Part shown: positions 37,801 to 50,184 of the stretch, piece by piece
How positions within the stretch are numbered: the stretch's first letter is position 1
How the letters are laid out: the number at the start of each line of letters is the position of its first letter
From: Clavelina lepadiformis
Lineage: Eukaryota; Chordata; Ascidiacea; Aplousobranchia; Clavelinidae
Direction: 5' to 3'
Assembly: GCF_947623445.1 (NCBI RefSeq)
Contig: NC_135244.1
Location: forward strand, 18,786,860 to 18,850,859
DNA: 64,000 nucleotides
Made by a program: the position numbers and the translations under genes
The notes under the pieces: generated by a model
The model's database searches: none
Seen by the model: the letters and a program-made list of their open reading frames with translations, nothing else
What the model was told of the DNA's origin: nothing

Positions 37801-40800
37801 AAAGCTTGGGGTCTCCCTAGGCGGTATTTTGGGCACAATGAAAGAATCTAAACTTTTTTTTGATTTATGACGTCATTTTGAGGTTGCACCCCCTTGTTGA
37901 AGCTTCAGTGGAGGTGCATTTTTCTAATTTGGCGATATCTTGGTAACCGATTGAGCTAGGGCCATTATCAAGGTGTCAAAATATGCAGAATGGCTGGTTT
38001 CCTATAACCACTCAATACATTTTAATTGCATTTTCGCTCTAGAAAAAAAGTTATTTGAGAAAAACCAAAATTTTGACGTATTTTGCCTACAAGTTAACAT
38101 GTCAGATCAACTATTTGAGTAAACTACTGATGGAAATATTTCAAAAAAAAAAAACGTTTGTGATGCAACAACAATTGTTCACTAGTATGACAAAACAATA
38201 CAATTATTTTAAATGTAATTTAAAAGTTTAATAATACTTAGTCATGATACTGGGATGCTCAAGTGGTCGTCATACTAGTCATCTTGGTGGTTAGTGCTTT
38301 AGCCTTACTGCTAGTTTGAAGATGGCGCTTACCAGATCAGCTTTATCCAGTGCATTTATTAAATATGAAAAGCTTGCTGGCAATGTTTTGCCTACCAACA
38401 TGGATGTTTTGAATCACTATTATTTTGAAAGTAAGCGCTTAAGTGAAACAAATCCAAAGTTTACCCGGAAAGCACCGGCTTTCAATGATGTTAAAGAGAA
38501 AGTTGTTCAAGATGTTGCTGATCTTTGCATGAAAGCGAACCTCCCCACAGTAAACTTAATAAGGATTAAGACCAAGCTAAAAGAACTGATTAAGAAGTTT
38601 AATCTTACACGAAAAAGAGCAAAAAAGATAAAAAAATGTGATATTTTTGATGAAGATTGGTTAACAAATTTATTTGACGTTTGTAAGTGCAAGTGTAGTA
38701 TTGAGGAAAACCCATCACTGAAAAACAAAAAGCTTGCTTGCAGTTGTGTTTTTGAAGACCAGATACCTTCAGAAGAGATAGATTTTCTCAAAGATTAGTG
38801 AACCACAAGAAAAATGATCATGTCCTCAGTAGATCAGACTCATTTAACCAGTGTTTTAAAAAGATGCAGTCATAAGCGAAAATATTACCCTGAGCAGTAG
38901 ACTGAAAATTGTTCGTCTTCTAGCTAATCTTCTAAGTATGTTATTGCTGATAAAATAAGAAAAAAGTCTAGAATCCAAAATTTCAACGTCATGTCAGATT
39001 AAGGAGATCATAAATCAGACCCAGATTTTGAAATCAAGAAAGTAATTGGTGGAAAATTCTATAAAAAAATTCATACCTTTTCTGTAAATCAGGAGATGTG
39101 CATGCTAGCTGACCGTCGTATGACTTCTATACGCCAGCACTCAGACCAACTGAGATCTTTGGCACGTGAAAAAATCGCAGCATCTGGGAACTACATTGTG
39201 ATTTGCATACAAAATATGTCAAAACTTAGGGTTTTTTCCAAAATTTCGGTTTTTCTCAAATAACTTTTTTTCTAGAGCGAAAATGCAATTAAAATGTATT
39301 GAGTGGTTATAGGAAACCAGCTATTCTGCATCTTTTGACACCTTGATAATGGCCCTAGCTCAATCGGTTACCAAGATATCGCCAAATTAGAAAAATGCAC
39401 CTCCACTGAAACTTCAACAAGGGGGTGCAACCTCAAAATGACGTCATAAATCAAAAAAAAGTTTAGATTCTTTCATTGTGCCCAAAATACCGCCTACGGA
39501 GACCCCAAGCTTTTTTAAATTCCAAAATGGTGAAAAAATGAAACATCCTAGTGTTTATCCTTTTAAGGAATTGTTTACTTTGGATTTGTGTCTTCAATCT
39601 TGTTTCATTTTTTTTTATAGCTCCTGGTCATTTTAAAGACAACTGGAGAATAGCAGAAGGATTTGTGGTGGCAGAGGCAAAAGAAGTTCTTCCTGTTCGT
39701 TCTGTGTCACGGCCTGACCTTGTAGATTGCCATCTTGCCATTATGCTGTCATATTTTCTTCAGGCTGGACTACTAGAAGTAATATATTATTCTCTGTTTA
39801 TTTATTTATATACAGTAGTCAATGTTGCTTCAGTTTTCAACCCTCGGCTTAAAGGTTACTATAAGCACCAGTTTTTTTTAACCAAGTTATAGAATAATTA
39901 CACCTACAAACAGGTCTAAAATCATTTGTGTTTATTACTAGGTTCTCACGAGAGTGGCTTTGTCTACTGAAGACCTTCACGCTCAAGTCAGTGCAACTAT
40001 CATCCTTGGATCAACCTTGCATTTAGCCAGTCGTCTTTTGCCAAATGAAAACATGTCACAGTGGCATCTTCCTGACTTGCTGAAGAATACATCAACTGAA
40101 ACCACCATAGAAGAAAGCTTGTTAGTTGCTGGATTAGGGAATAATTGATTTTGACTGACGTTTTTTTCTAGCTCACATAATCCATTTTTTTCAAAACTGT
40201 ATGTTAAAAACATGCACAACGTACTTCTTTATATACAGACATATCAATGTTGTCGTAAAGAACCTTGAGAAAGTCCACATGATGCGAAGTCGTCCTCCGA
40301 AGCCTCACAGCCTCTATCTCAGTCAGTTGGTGTCCCAGGCACCAAACGATTATTATTCATTTAGGTAAGCTCTTGCGAATTTGTTATAACGTATCTCTCT
40401 AATAGATTAAGCTTCTGCAGGAAATCGTCTTTACCATTTGGTGCTGCTAACACAAGGAGCCGCTCAAGCACGGCCAATTCAAGTGAAGGGGCTTCCACAG
40501 CGTCTTTTGCGATCTTACGGCGAAATCGATCATTGAATTTAATACGTGATTTTGCTGAAGATCACACCCTGATTGCAATAAAAAGCACCAAGGTATATAA
40601 TGCTGTTAGCTAGTTGTTACAATACCAATACTTATTTTACTAGCCATCATGAGACCAGTACTTATTATTTTACTAGTTGTTATGATACAAATGCTTTCTT
40701 AACTAGTTATAATGATACCAATACTTATTTTACTGCTGAGACCAATGTCAAGGTAATATTTTGCTAAATTATAATTCATTTTTCACGATGTATATGCAAA

Positions 40801-43800
40801 CTCATAGATATTTGCTAGAAATGACAATTGTCAAGTGTATGTTTTTATCGTAGGTGTTGGCTTCAAAAGACAACAAGGATTGGGACTGGGATGCACTGCA
40901 GTCTCTTCTCACATCTCCTGTTCACTTGTTGAGAGCTGTTGGCGGAGATGACACGGTGCGAAGATTTTATCGAAGGCTTATTTATTTCTACCTCCCAACT
41001 AGCAAACTTTTCAGCGCACTTAGTCTTTGCAAAGAAGGGGAATCAGATGAGAACAGGTTAGTTATTTCGCCGATTGCCAGATCATTACTCTAAATTATCC
41101 TACAATTGATATGAAAGCAGACTTACGAAAAAGCAAATTTGATGATAATTTCACTTGAATAAACTTTTGGTTTTTAGAAAGTATGTTCTCACTGCTTGCT
41201 TCATGGTTCGTTGTCTTTGTTTCTCTGACGACGAGGGCAGAAGACTTTTAAAGAATCTCATCACTGACATAGTAGATGCACTCCCTAAAGTATGCGAATG
41301 ATTGCATAACTGTGTCAAAACAATCCTAATACCTCTTGTATTATCTGTCAAATTAGGTTGAAACTTCAGGATACAGCAAAGCAGCTGGTGTTTTGGCGAT
41401 AACATGTAGTAGAGAATACTTTCTCATTCTTGGTACCTTGTCGTGTCACCCGAGGGGTGATGAACTGCTTGGCCACTGCCGAGCTTATCACTAGTAAGTT
41501 ACTTAGTTAAAATTATTTTGTGCTGCCCAATCGAGTGCAGCAAAATATCATGAAAATATTTACTCATTGTTATTTTTTGTCAGTTTTATGGGCCTTGCTT
41601 CGGAGCAAAGCCACGAGACCATAGTAAGACTGATGGTGTCAAGTCTTCATTATAGCGAAGACAGCCCAGCACGTGCGGTGTTAAGCAAAGTTCTCACTAC
41701 CTGCAATGACGTAAGTAATTTGAATTTTTTTTATTGTATTCTGATGCAATTTCAATATTGGTGATTTTGTAGATTGTATTAATAAATAAATAATTCATAT
41801 AACACATCAAAATCACAGCCCAGTCGCCTGTATGCTACTGGCTTTCTGCGAGTATTGTTACGGTCAAACTGTCCTGGTTTTCAACGTTGGGGCACTGAGC
41901 TTTTAACCACCCAACTGTTTGACAAAAGCAATGATGTCGCTGCAGAAGCCCTGGATATACTGCATGAAGCTTGTGATGATCGTGTACGGTTTCATTTTAT
42001 AGATTTTTTTGATGTTTATGATTTATTTTGGCAGGCTTGTTTATTTATTGCGTTTGCTAATTATACTGCCGTTTTTCAATTTTTGAAAACTTTTCTACTT
42101 CATAGTTTTACTTGGTTAAGATAATTCAAACTACTTGATAATAGAAATTATGTTGATGCAGGATTACTTGCGAGCAGTTGTTAGATTAAGGCCAACCTTG
42201 TTGCATCTTGGAGAGCGTGGTGCTATATTAGTCTGTCGATTTCTATCCGAACCCCAGGGTTTTGCTTATCTCACTCACAACCACTACCTCGACAGGGAAT
42301 TGGAAAGGTAAAATATAAATATAAATTTTAAATAGAAATATAAATTCATGACTACCGATACCGTGTACTTAGCATCTCTCTGCACTAAAGTGTTTGCTGT
42401 TGAAATACTACCTTTTTTAAAAAAATTATATGTAAAAAGATGTGATAGTGCGTTTTTTATTTTGATATTTTTCTGTATTTCTAAAATTTATTGTGTTGTC
42501 ATAGATGGTGGACAGTGTACAACGAAAGATACGTGCTGCATGTTGAAGAATTACTAAAATTATCTTTAACAAGTTATGAAAAGACGAGCAAAGAAGATGG
42601 TTTTGTGCGTCGTACCGGTAACAAGTATGTGTTTATTGCTATGCTATATTTTCATTAATAAATGATTGTACAACTGTGCTGTTGTAACGAAATATAATCA
42701 CTTTTATGCATGCATTGCTTCGGAAAAAGTTTGTATGTGTAAAAATTCGAAGAAACGCCGATCTAGATAACTGAAATAAAAAGTTTAATTTGCTGTAACT
42801 TATCTCATTTTCACTCTAAATTCTCACGTTGACGCGAGTGACAATTTCGTTTATTACCATCAGTGTCTTGCTACAACAGAAAATCAAGGCAAGCGGTTTA
42901 CCTTCCAGCTCATTTATACGGTGAGTTGTGTCGCCATGAACGGGGTGCAAAGCTGGTTGAAGAACAGAATATTGCCCCTCTTCTGACAGATAAACTCAAA
43001 CGGCTGATCGGTGAAAGTCAAAATAGATCAAGTGCACTGAAAAAGCAAGGACTGAAGGAGGAATGTGCTGCTTCTAGAGTTTTGAAAATAAAAAGTTGTG
43101 TTTGGGCTTTGGTAAGACCTTTTCTGCTGTTCAAAATGAGCTTCTTACGAGACACCGATTAGATTATGATATTCATTAATTTATTGTATTTATTTATTTC
43201 ATCGTTGTATTTTGTTCATTTTTTTGTTTTTCAATAATTTCAGTCACATATTGGTTCAACGTATTACGGTTTACCACTCTTGGAAAGGTGCAATACATTA
43301 CCGATCATTACTAAACTAGCAAGTCAATCCGCTTCATCGTCAGTGAGAGGAACCTGTGTTTACGGTCTTTGTGCAGTTTCTCAGACAATTCCAGGTGTTG
43401 AAGCCCTGAAAAACCTGGGCTACGATGTAAGATTATGCATCTGCCAGCTGTTGTCATGCACTTGTTAACTGAAGCTATTAATAAAGATGTAATAGGATTT
43501 TATATCGTAATTTCTCAATCCAACAGAGCGTACTTTTCATGGTGAATAAATGCACGTTTGAAGAAGAGCATAACTTAACACCTCCTGAGCCCATTGTGAC
43601 TCCACGATTGACAAGAAGCGAACTGCTGAGCAAATCAATTTCTTCCTCATTGCAATGGTCCACTGCGTCTGGATCCCCTCAACCCAGCTCGTAAGCTTAC
43701 AGATGTGGCAGACTTGTTTAAGCCCAAACTTTTAGTCACAAACGGTTATCTGATTGGCTGTCACTATTTCATTGGAAAAAATGTACATTTCAAGTTATTT

Positions 43801-46800
43801 TCACAGTTTCTTGTCTTTCAAACTTAAATCTATCTTCTAATCTAATTCTAACTCCAACAAAACCCATTCTCCTAACTTGACCACCTATCTTTAACAACGT
43901 ACCATGTGACCTACTTTCGGTGAAATAGTCACTTTCTATCTTATTTGGGTTTCAGTAAATTCTCGCCTGAAAGTACAAGCAACCTGAGTGCATCGTCGGA
44001 ATCAACTCGATCCTTTGTTAGTGGCACGAAGAGCAGACGAGGATCTAAAATGCGAGTTTCCAAAAAAGGAGCAAACTCTGAACACGGATCAAGTTTCAGT
44101 CTGAAACGACGAGGTGTCGGTATGTGTTAAACTACTGTAGAAATAATTGTTACATAACCAGCGTAGGTTTAATACGTGTTTAAGTGTTACTTGAGACAAG
44201 AAGCATCACTAAATAGGTTATTACCGAAGCTCAAATGCTATCATAGCAAAGTCAAAACCTTGTTTTGAAAGTGAAACCTAGCTCCACGAATGATGAAACC
44301 TATTTGTCAAGCCCTGATGCTTTGTCAAGTTCAACTATCAGCCAGCATTCCACTTTTCTTGATACTGATACAAGTAAGCTATTTTGGTGAAAACTAGTGA
44401 ATTTCAAAAATAATTGGGAACCATTCACAAGTAATTATGTCAATGTCTTATGGTTTTCAGCATCCTATGGTTCCTACCATCAAGACACAAAATCTCCAAC
44501 TTTGAACTCAAACGAGGACAGCATAAAACGCCATCCAAATTCAAATCACGTCAGGGCAAAGTCTTACACTGGTTCTTTTCTCAGTACATTTGACAGGAGG
44601 CAAGCTGACAAAAGTGAATCATCTTCTTTTTACACTCCAACGAAGAACCGATTAAAGAATCGTCTTATAGGTGATTGTGTTTTTTCCCTACTAGTTGTTT
44701 TTTTCGAGTTGTTATTGATCGCCAAGATGACCTTTTTTAGATTTGTTCTCAAAAAAGAATCGAAGCAAGTCACACAGTGGTACGGCTGTGCATGGGGTAA
44801 GTAGATGCTTCATTTTCATCTTTCAGTGGTTTTAAAAATAACTCTCAGCTTATAAATGCTTTTTTTGCTCCTTGTTTGAAGAACAATACGAGAAGGAAGA
44901 CCCAGCAAGATGACACATCCTCAGGATACGTGTCCGACCAACTTGCAGTGCACGATCCCATTTTGTTTGAACAGAGGAACCGTAATCCAGGCAGTCCAGA
45001 GTCTGATGTGGTGAATGGAACAGAGGATGACAAGAGATCACCAGTACTGGACTCTACTACTCTCACCTCGTCCTCAAATGCTTCTGTGGATACTTTAAAA
45101 ATAGAAAGAGTCAACACCTCAGACGCTTTTAACGAAGAACGAACGTCAGAAGTTTTGAACCCAGATAAGGAGGTTGGCCTTCCGCTTCCTAATCTCAGCA
45201 CGAAGGCATCCATTCACTCAATGCAAAACGTTGCTGCTTATAATACAAATAACTCGGGTCAGGCAACGTCAACGGTGTCAGATCAAACGTTAAATCGAAC
45301 CCAGAGATCCCGCACCCAGTTTTTTGTCTCCTCGACTGTCACGAATCAGGAGGAGCCGAAATCTCCTAAAAAGTTGGTGAAGCGCACTCAGTCTCTACCG
45401 GACGTTCTGGATAAAAGTGAGGTAGAAGGATTAACGAAACTCAAGTCTCAGAGACTGGCCTCGCTTCAAGCCAAGTTACACTTTGTCAGTATCAGCCAAT
45501 CTGCCAGTGACGTGACATCTTCAGAAGAACAATACCAAAGTTACTCGAATCACAATTCTGCATCGGTGCCTAAAACAAGCCCTCATAACTGTATCACAAT
45601 AAAACATACTGACGACAAGGCAAACTACCACGATGAAGATGGGACCTTAACGAGAACAACGGTGGCCATATCTATTCAGGAGTTTGAGGCAGCCCCTAAC
45701 CTTAAAGCAGTTACCCCATACGCAACTTCAAACGGTGGCCTGGGTGACAATGACAAATTGTATCCTTGCAGAGAACGCGGGAATACCCAAGTTTCGCAAG
45801 ACTCGGGTGTGGTACTCACATCTAATTCGCCTACTGCGTCAAAACAGTCGACCCAGTTTTGTGACGAAAACATCACTGAGACGAGTATGACGCACGTTGA
45901 CGGAAATGAATGGACGATCGCTAAACCTTTAGGTAAAAGACATCAAATCGATTTCAAACTAATGTAATTATGCTCGAAACCTATATACAGTACGTATTTA
46001 AAGAAACGACTTCTCTATATGTTAGCTGCTATATCTAACGCAATGTTGTTTAGGTCTTGCGGCTGTCCGTATGTTTGAACAAAGATACTTGGAGGGAAAG
46101 TCGGGGTATGTTCACGCGGCTCAACGTTGTTATTACCGAGAACATAGAGATCGTATGTTTGAAGTAGATTAATTTTAATTTGTTGTTTTTTCAGACCGGG
46201 TCGTGAAATGGAATTTCTGTCCCTCGAAGACAAAGCCGACATTTTGAAAACCACTCGCTACATCGGCATCACCATCCCAACCGTTTTATCGGATTTATTT
46301 AAGGTACTGACGCTTTATACCGGTGTCTTATTAATCTCTTCTGCGCCCAGTGACGCATATGCGGACCTAAACATGCATAGACTGTAATCCATATACCATT
46401 ACACATAACTCTAAACCACATCATTTTGATATCAAAAAGCCTAACAAACAAGCTTAGATGGTGTAGCGTCATAATACCATTAGGCCAGTTGGCAGTGTTA
46501 GTGCGTATGTGCCTAGTTTCGCGTAGATGTAACAGTAATACCCTAGTCACCGCTTACACCCGTTATAACTGATTGTTGTTCTCTTTTTATTCACTTCAGT
46601 CATCGACCGAGAGTATCAACCGCAAAAAGTCTTCTTTGAATCCATCGATCTACCTCCGAGATGGTTTCTTGTCCGGTACGAGTTGGACGATTAAATAATA
46701 ATTGCATCAATAGTTAATCAACCTGAAACAGAGAAACTTTAAACTATCCCGTTATTGTGTAACCCAGGCATGCACAACATACGGCCCGCGGGCCGCATGC

Positions 46801-48434
46801 GACCCGCGAAACCTTTTCATGCGGCCCACGAGATATTCCGTGATTTCGCTCATTCAGGCATTTTCTCCACGGTTACAGTTACATAATCAACGAATCCGAT
46901 GCTTTACCGCCGATAAGCGTTAAAAACAACTAGATACTGTAGTGCGAGAGGCAACCGTCTCTTGACAGTAACCATCTTCTCAACGATATCTCTTATTCAA
47001 CGGTTAATCGGTCACATTATATAAAGTAGGCTACACGTTAGTTACAACAACGTTAGCACGCGGCCCGCGAAAAAATTTTTTTCCATAAAACGGCCCGTGT
47101 ACTGTTTTGAGTTGTGCATGCCTGGTGTAACCCAATGAGGCGATCCTCACAGAGGGTATCTTTACAACTTCTAAAGCAGTAGGACAGATCCAAAAGGTTG
47201 CATTTGCAATAAAAGTAAGCCATAAAAAACGATTATTTCTTGTCAAGCAGGAGCAATAAGCGACGCAAATGCAGTGCCGCGCGAACGAAAAGTTTCCACT
47301 GTTCGGCAACCGGCCAAGTTTCGTGGCTTAGACGAGTCAAATCTTGCTACTGGCGTGTCATCAGGCTTGAAATATCATAAACCGTACAAAATGCAGTCGG
47401 TGGTTACCCCGTTTGCTCGCACACCTGACAGCTTGCTCTTTGACGTTGGTGATGTTTATTATGTTGGTGAGTATTAAGCGAGTGAATTTAGATTTGTGAA
47501 ACATCTGTTATTGCTGTATTGGAGTGCGTTTTTTGTCCAAATAAGTCTGATTGATCGGTTACTGCTAGTGGGATAACGATTAGCTCAACCAACTTCAATA
47601 TAAAAGAAGTATAAACTAAATAAAATATCAAAATGAATACACATACATAACATAAATGAAAATCCAAACACTTTCAACCCAAGACTTTTCAAAAAAAAAC
47701 ATCATGCAATTTATCTATACAGGTGGTCACGTGGTGGAGCCAGGGAGCGAAGAATTTGTCGCTCTCTTGCACGATGAGATCACTCAATTGATCATTAATC
47801 TCGCCAGCTCGGTCGGAGTGAAAGCACACGAGACCTCGCTGCTTATGTACGTAGCCAGACCATGAGAGTATGATGGGCACTGTATAGTATCTGGCATCGA
47901 CTTAACGTATCGAGTCTTGTTTAATGTCTACATTGCTGCACCCTTTTGTCCGTTCTATTGATTCTGTAAATCTTTCGTTAGTTTTTTTCTACCGTACATC
48001 TCTGAGAAGTAAAGGTAGTGGCCCGTTTTTAACCCACCTTACCTTACGGTACAATTTTGTATTGTACATGCTGTAATTATTACATCACAATTACGTATTA
48101 GGATGAAAGAAAAGAAGCCAGAGGTCTTTGACTCGATCTCCCTCTACAACAACATCGTGAGAATCATGAGCGAGTACTGCTTCCGTCTCACCACCAGACG
48201 ATTCATTCAAGAATTGTTTCAAGACGTTCGCTTCACTGAAGTAAGTCGTTAAATCGTTTTTAAACTTCCTGAATATTTATCAATATGGATTATAACTGAC
48301 CTGTGCAGGATGTACAGAAGTTTTACGTTCACTGAAATGTCTTGATTTTTTTACTGTCGTCTCGTTTTTTAAGTGCTCATTGCCAAATTCAGGTTTACAG
48401 AGAAGCGCAACGCGCACTGCAGACCATTGAATAA
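31861..48434 (+). CDS. RICTOR: RICTOR, rapamycin-insensitive companion of mTOR (mTORC2 scaffold)
   Basis: Thirty-six coding exons join in frame to 1889 residues (human 1708): 31861-31936, 33234-33278, 33494-33591, 35757-35818, 35985-36116, 36319-36533, 36683-36824, 36987-37085, 37358-37505, 37647-37734, 39621-39778, 39942-40120, 40239-40364, 40421-40592, 40854-41056, 41178-41289, 41357-41493, 41584-41710, 41819-41983, 42162-42307, 42505-42624, 42880-43111, 43244-43426, 43527-43690, 43956-44119, 44272-44373, 44461-44670, 44741-44796, 44882-45932, 46054-46105, 46195-46303, 46600-46675, 47251-47466, 47723-47846, 48102-48240, 48393-48434. RICTOR holds mTORC2 together and positions AKT/SGK/PKC substrates. 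Diagnostic matches are KLGHLNN, KEVRAAG..LRYL, EAKEVLP..SRPDL, GTLSCHP, EALDILHEACDD, VYLPAHLYG and RRFIQELFQDV. The N-terminal armadillo/HEAT region spans about residues 45-1050. A Ser/Thr-rich, probably disordered, linker with one 1051-base exon follows, then the conserved C-terminus. An ATG 42 bases upstream (31819) is also in frame; 31861 was chosen by similarity to the vertebrate start. Confidence 0.95.
32363..32665. mobile_element. TA-flanked MITE (Tc1/mariner-like) in RICTOR intron 1
   Basis: The ends TACCGTAAAACCTCTATTT and its exact complement bound a 303-bp segment, including the TA dinucleotides. Internally it repeats GAGCGCCA, GAACGCCA and CTCTAATAGAA in several versions. There is no ORF. 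TA ends and the short palindromic layout fit a non-autonomous Tc1/mariner or pogo-type element. Confidence 0.8.
33611..34279. mobile_element. hAT-type non-autonomous element in RICTOR intron 3
   Basis: The 8-bp sequence GTAATAAC lies on both sides (33603-33610 and 34280-34287). The element starts TAGGGCAACCA and ends TGGTTGCCCTA, matching the usual hAT end pattern and target-duplication length. Near its left end is a tandem repeat of about 32 bp based on TTTTGACCTAAAAAGTTTAA (33618-33780). It is 669 bp and carries no transposase. Confidence 0.85.
37196..37357 (+). other. In-frame 54-codon extension by an alternative acceptor in RICTOR
   Basis: Two acceptors precede RICTOR exon 9: one after TTTTTGTAG (exon from 37196) and one after AATTATAG (exon from 37358). 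The 162 bases between them are open in the coding frame, and both versions join exon 8 without a shift. The shorter version matches the vertebrate protein better, so I used it in the main call. Confidence 0.55.
37764..39550. mobile_element. 1.79-kb DNA transposon with long terminal inverted repeats in RICTOR intron 10
   Basis: An 8-bp target duplication (GTGTTTAT at 37756-37763 and 39551-39558) flanks inverted repeats of about 335 bp (37764-38090 and 39205-39550). These begin TAGGATGTTTCATTTTTTCA and differ at only a few positions apart from one gap of about 20 bases near their inner ends. The 8-bp duplication fits hAT, P-type and related superfamilies. The end TAGGA departs slightly from the hAT consensus, so the family is left open. 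One ORF of 160 codons lies inside. The near-identity of the two repeats suggests a recent insertion. The element would be removed with the intron and leaves RICTOR intact. Confidence 0.85.
38316..38798 (+). CDS. Uncharacterised 160-residue ORF inside the long-TIR transposon
   Basis: The ORF starts with ATG at 38316 (a second ATG follows two codons on) and ends at TAG 38796-38798. The product is lysine-rich and has predicted helices around LPTNMDVLNHYYFESKRL and LIRIKTKLKELIKKFNLT. A Cys cluster follows (CKCKCS, then CSC), which could bind metal. The layout (an N-terminal helix region, then FDEDWLTNLFDVCKC) recalls uncharacterised proteins abundant in some invertebrate genomes and associated with transposons. 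I cannot name a catalytic domain, and no DDE residues are evident at this length. It may be the N-terminal part of a transposase whose remainder was deleted, or an accessory protein. Confidence 0.55.
   Translation: MKMALTRSALSSAFIKYEKLAGNVLPTNMDVLNHYYFESKRLSETNPKFTRKAPAFNDVKEKVVQDVADLCMKANLPTVNLIRIKTKLKELIKKFNLTRKRAKKIKKCDIFDEDWLTNLFDVCKCKCSIEENPSLKNKKLACSCVFEDQIPSEEIDFLKD
40620..40745. repeat. Minisatellite in RICTOR intron 14
   Basis: About three imperfect copies of a unit of roughly 45 bp built on CCAATACTTATTTTACTAG and GTTATGATAC. Confidence 0.65.
46765..47124. mobile_element. hAT-type MITE in RICTOR intron 32
   Basis: It starts CAGGCATGCACAACATACGG and ends with the complement ...TTGTGCATGCCTG. 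Both sides carry the 8-bp duplication GTGTAACC (46757-46764 and 47125-47132). The GC-rich CGGCCCGCGGGCCGCATGCG stretch inside the left end is typical of a widespread class of animal hAT elements. It is 360 bp with no transposase. Confidence 0.9.
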
Positions 48435-50184
48435 GCTAACGGCGGCGAACAACCCCGGGAGACACTGTTGCATTCACTGCGCCCATTTATCGAGATACAA
48501 GATATCCCGCAAGTCAAACATATTTGCTGTTTTTATCTGATACTGTCGTTTGCAATGTTGTGGACCGACGTTGCCTGGGAAAGCGTGGTGACTTGAGGTA
48601 TTATCCTGTGCATTGCTAGAATGTCTACCTTACTGATTTTACGCCCTGTGCTCATTTGTTTTTACCGCTACAAACGCAAACTATGGTTATCATTACTGCG
48701 CGTATCTACCGCTATAGAATTCAATGCACTTCCAGGTGACCTTTTATCCTATACTCAACTTTTGTTCTGTGTTAAGCGTGGTCAAGTTTTTGTTTTTCTC
48801 TCGTCCCGTGTTGTGTCTTTGTGCAATTAGTTTTGTTTTTATCACATTTTACCGTTTCTTTCCTGACTGATTGAACTGTAAGCGACTCATGATGAGCTTA
48901 CAGTCTGTTACTTCGGCAACAAGGTTTTCATCCCGAGAAAACCCAATAAAACGCTGCTGAAAGTAATAAAATAGTCGTAATATATTTTGAGCAAGGCATT
49001 CAAGGTACTATGCGTGAAATCAGCGGGCTGTCGAGACCTTCATATAATTATTATCGATCATGAAGAAGCGTAGATGGAAAACAGCTTATCGTTTTAGCAG
49101 TGTGTCTAAATTTGGCAAATGACCTTTCAGCGATACCAGAGCCTTATTACTGATTATATCTTCTGTTCATCCATGGAGAAAATTCCACTTCCAAACAAAG
49201 TCGTCAAATTGCTACATTTCCTAAATTATGGTCGATTTGCAAAATATTTCACCAGATCAAAATTTTTAACCAACGGCGGGTGACCTTTGAGCGCCCTTGC
49301 TTCCCCTAAAGGTTGTTTACCCGGGACATTTAACGTGATTAAGACCCGTTAAATTGGCTGTCGATCTCAAACACTTGCCTTGTAGTATAGCACAAAAGTT
49401 GGAAGCTGAAATTGTGCCGTTCGATCGTAGCCCAGTTTTTCATAAAACTAAATTTTCGAAGCCATAGTCTTGCTTGTAAGATAAATAGATTAACAGCGGC
49501 GGTAAACCGCAAATTCGTATTTACAAGGATCAGTAAGCAGGATCTAGTTAGATGCCATAGCAGAAAAATTTTTGAATTGATTATTAAAAAATACCTTTCT
49601 TATAAACTTGATGTTTGCTTTAAAATTATCCCTAAGATTTTTTATAATTCTTAAAAGATCAAAAAATTTCAAATTTCACAAAACCTGTTACCATTTTCGG
49701 AATCAAATGGTGATGCAAAATTTTCCGTTGCAAAAAGTCTGTGGCTGTTAGGTAGGAAAAAAGTTGGCAAAAACAATGTTTTAGCTGTTATGGAGTGCGT
49801 TTTAAATCTGATATAGCTAATTATAGCTGCAATCTTGATGAAGGTATGTTTATGGTGAAAGTTGAATCAAAAATTATGTTAGGATAAATTTGTTCACATA
49901 TAAATAAAATCGTGAAACATTTAATCGCTTGAAAAATAACAAAATGTACAAATACCTACGGTAGCAAACAGTGAAATACGTCTTATATACACTATTTCCA
50001 ATTGTGCTTATAGCAATAACAATCTGCAAAAATGATGTAGAAATGTAAGTCAACCAACAAATAAACGTCATAATACAAAATTCATGAAAATACCTACTGC
50101 AAATTAAATTATAAAGATGTCTTTTAGTTGAAACAGGTCGAACACAAGCTTGTATGCACTACGTACCAATATATCTTTTTTAAC
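48435..50184. other. RICTOR 3' UTR and gene-free DNA
   Basis: The first 500 bp or so are likely RICTOR 3' UTR. The rest is AT-rich with no recognised gene; frames at 48621-48830 and 49412-49654 have no protein-like features. Confidence 0.5.
48945..48950 (+). promoter_or_regulatory. Probable RICTOR polyadenylation signal
   Basis: This AATAAA lies 511 bp after the RICTOR stop codon. A GT/T-rich cleavage context is not obvious, so the assignment is tentative. Confidence 0.5.

Noticed and set aside
45676-45876. Antisense and shifted frames overlapping the large RICTOR exon
   Set aside because: They are shadows of the 350-codon sense exon, which joins in phase with exons on both sides.
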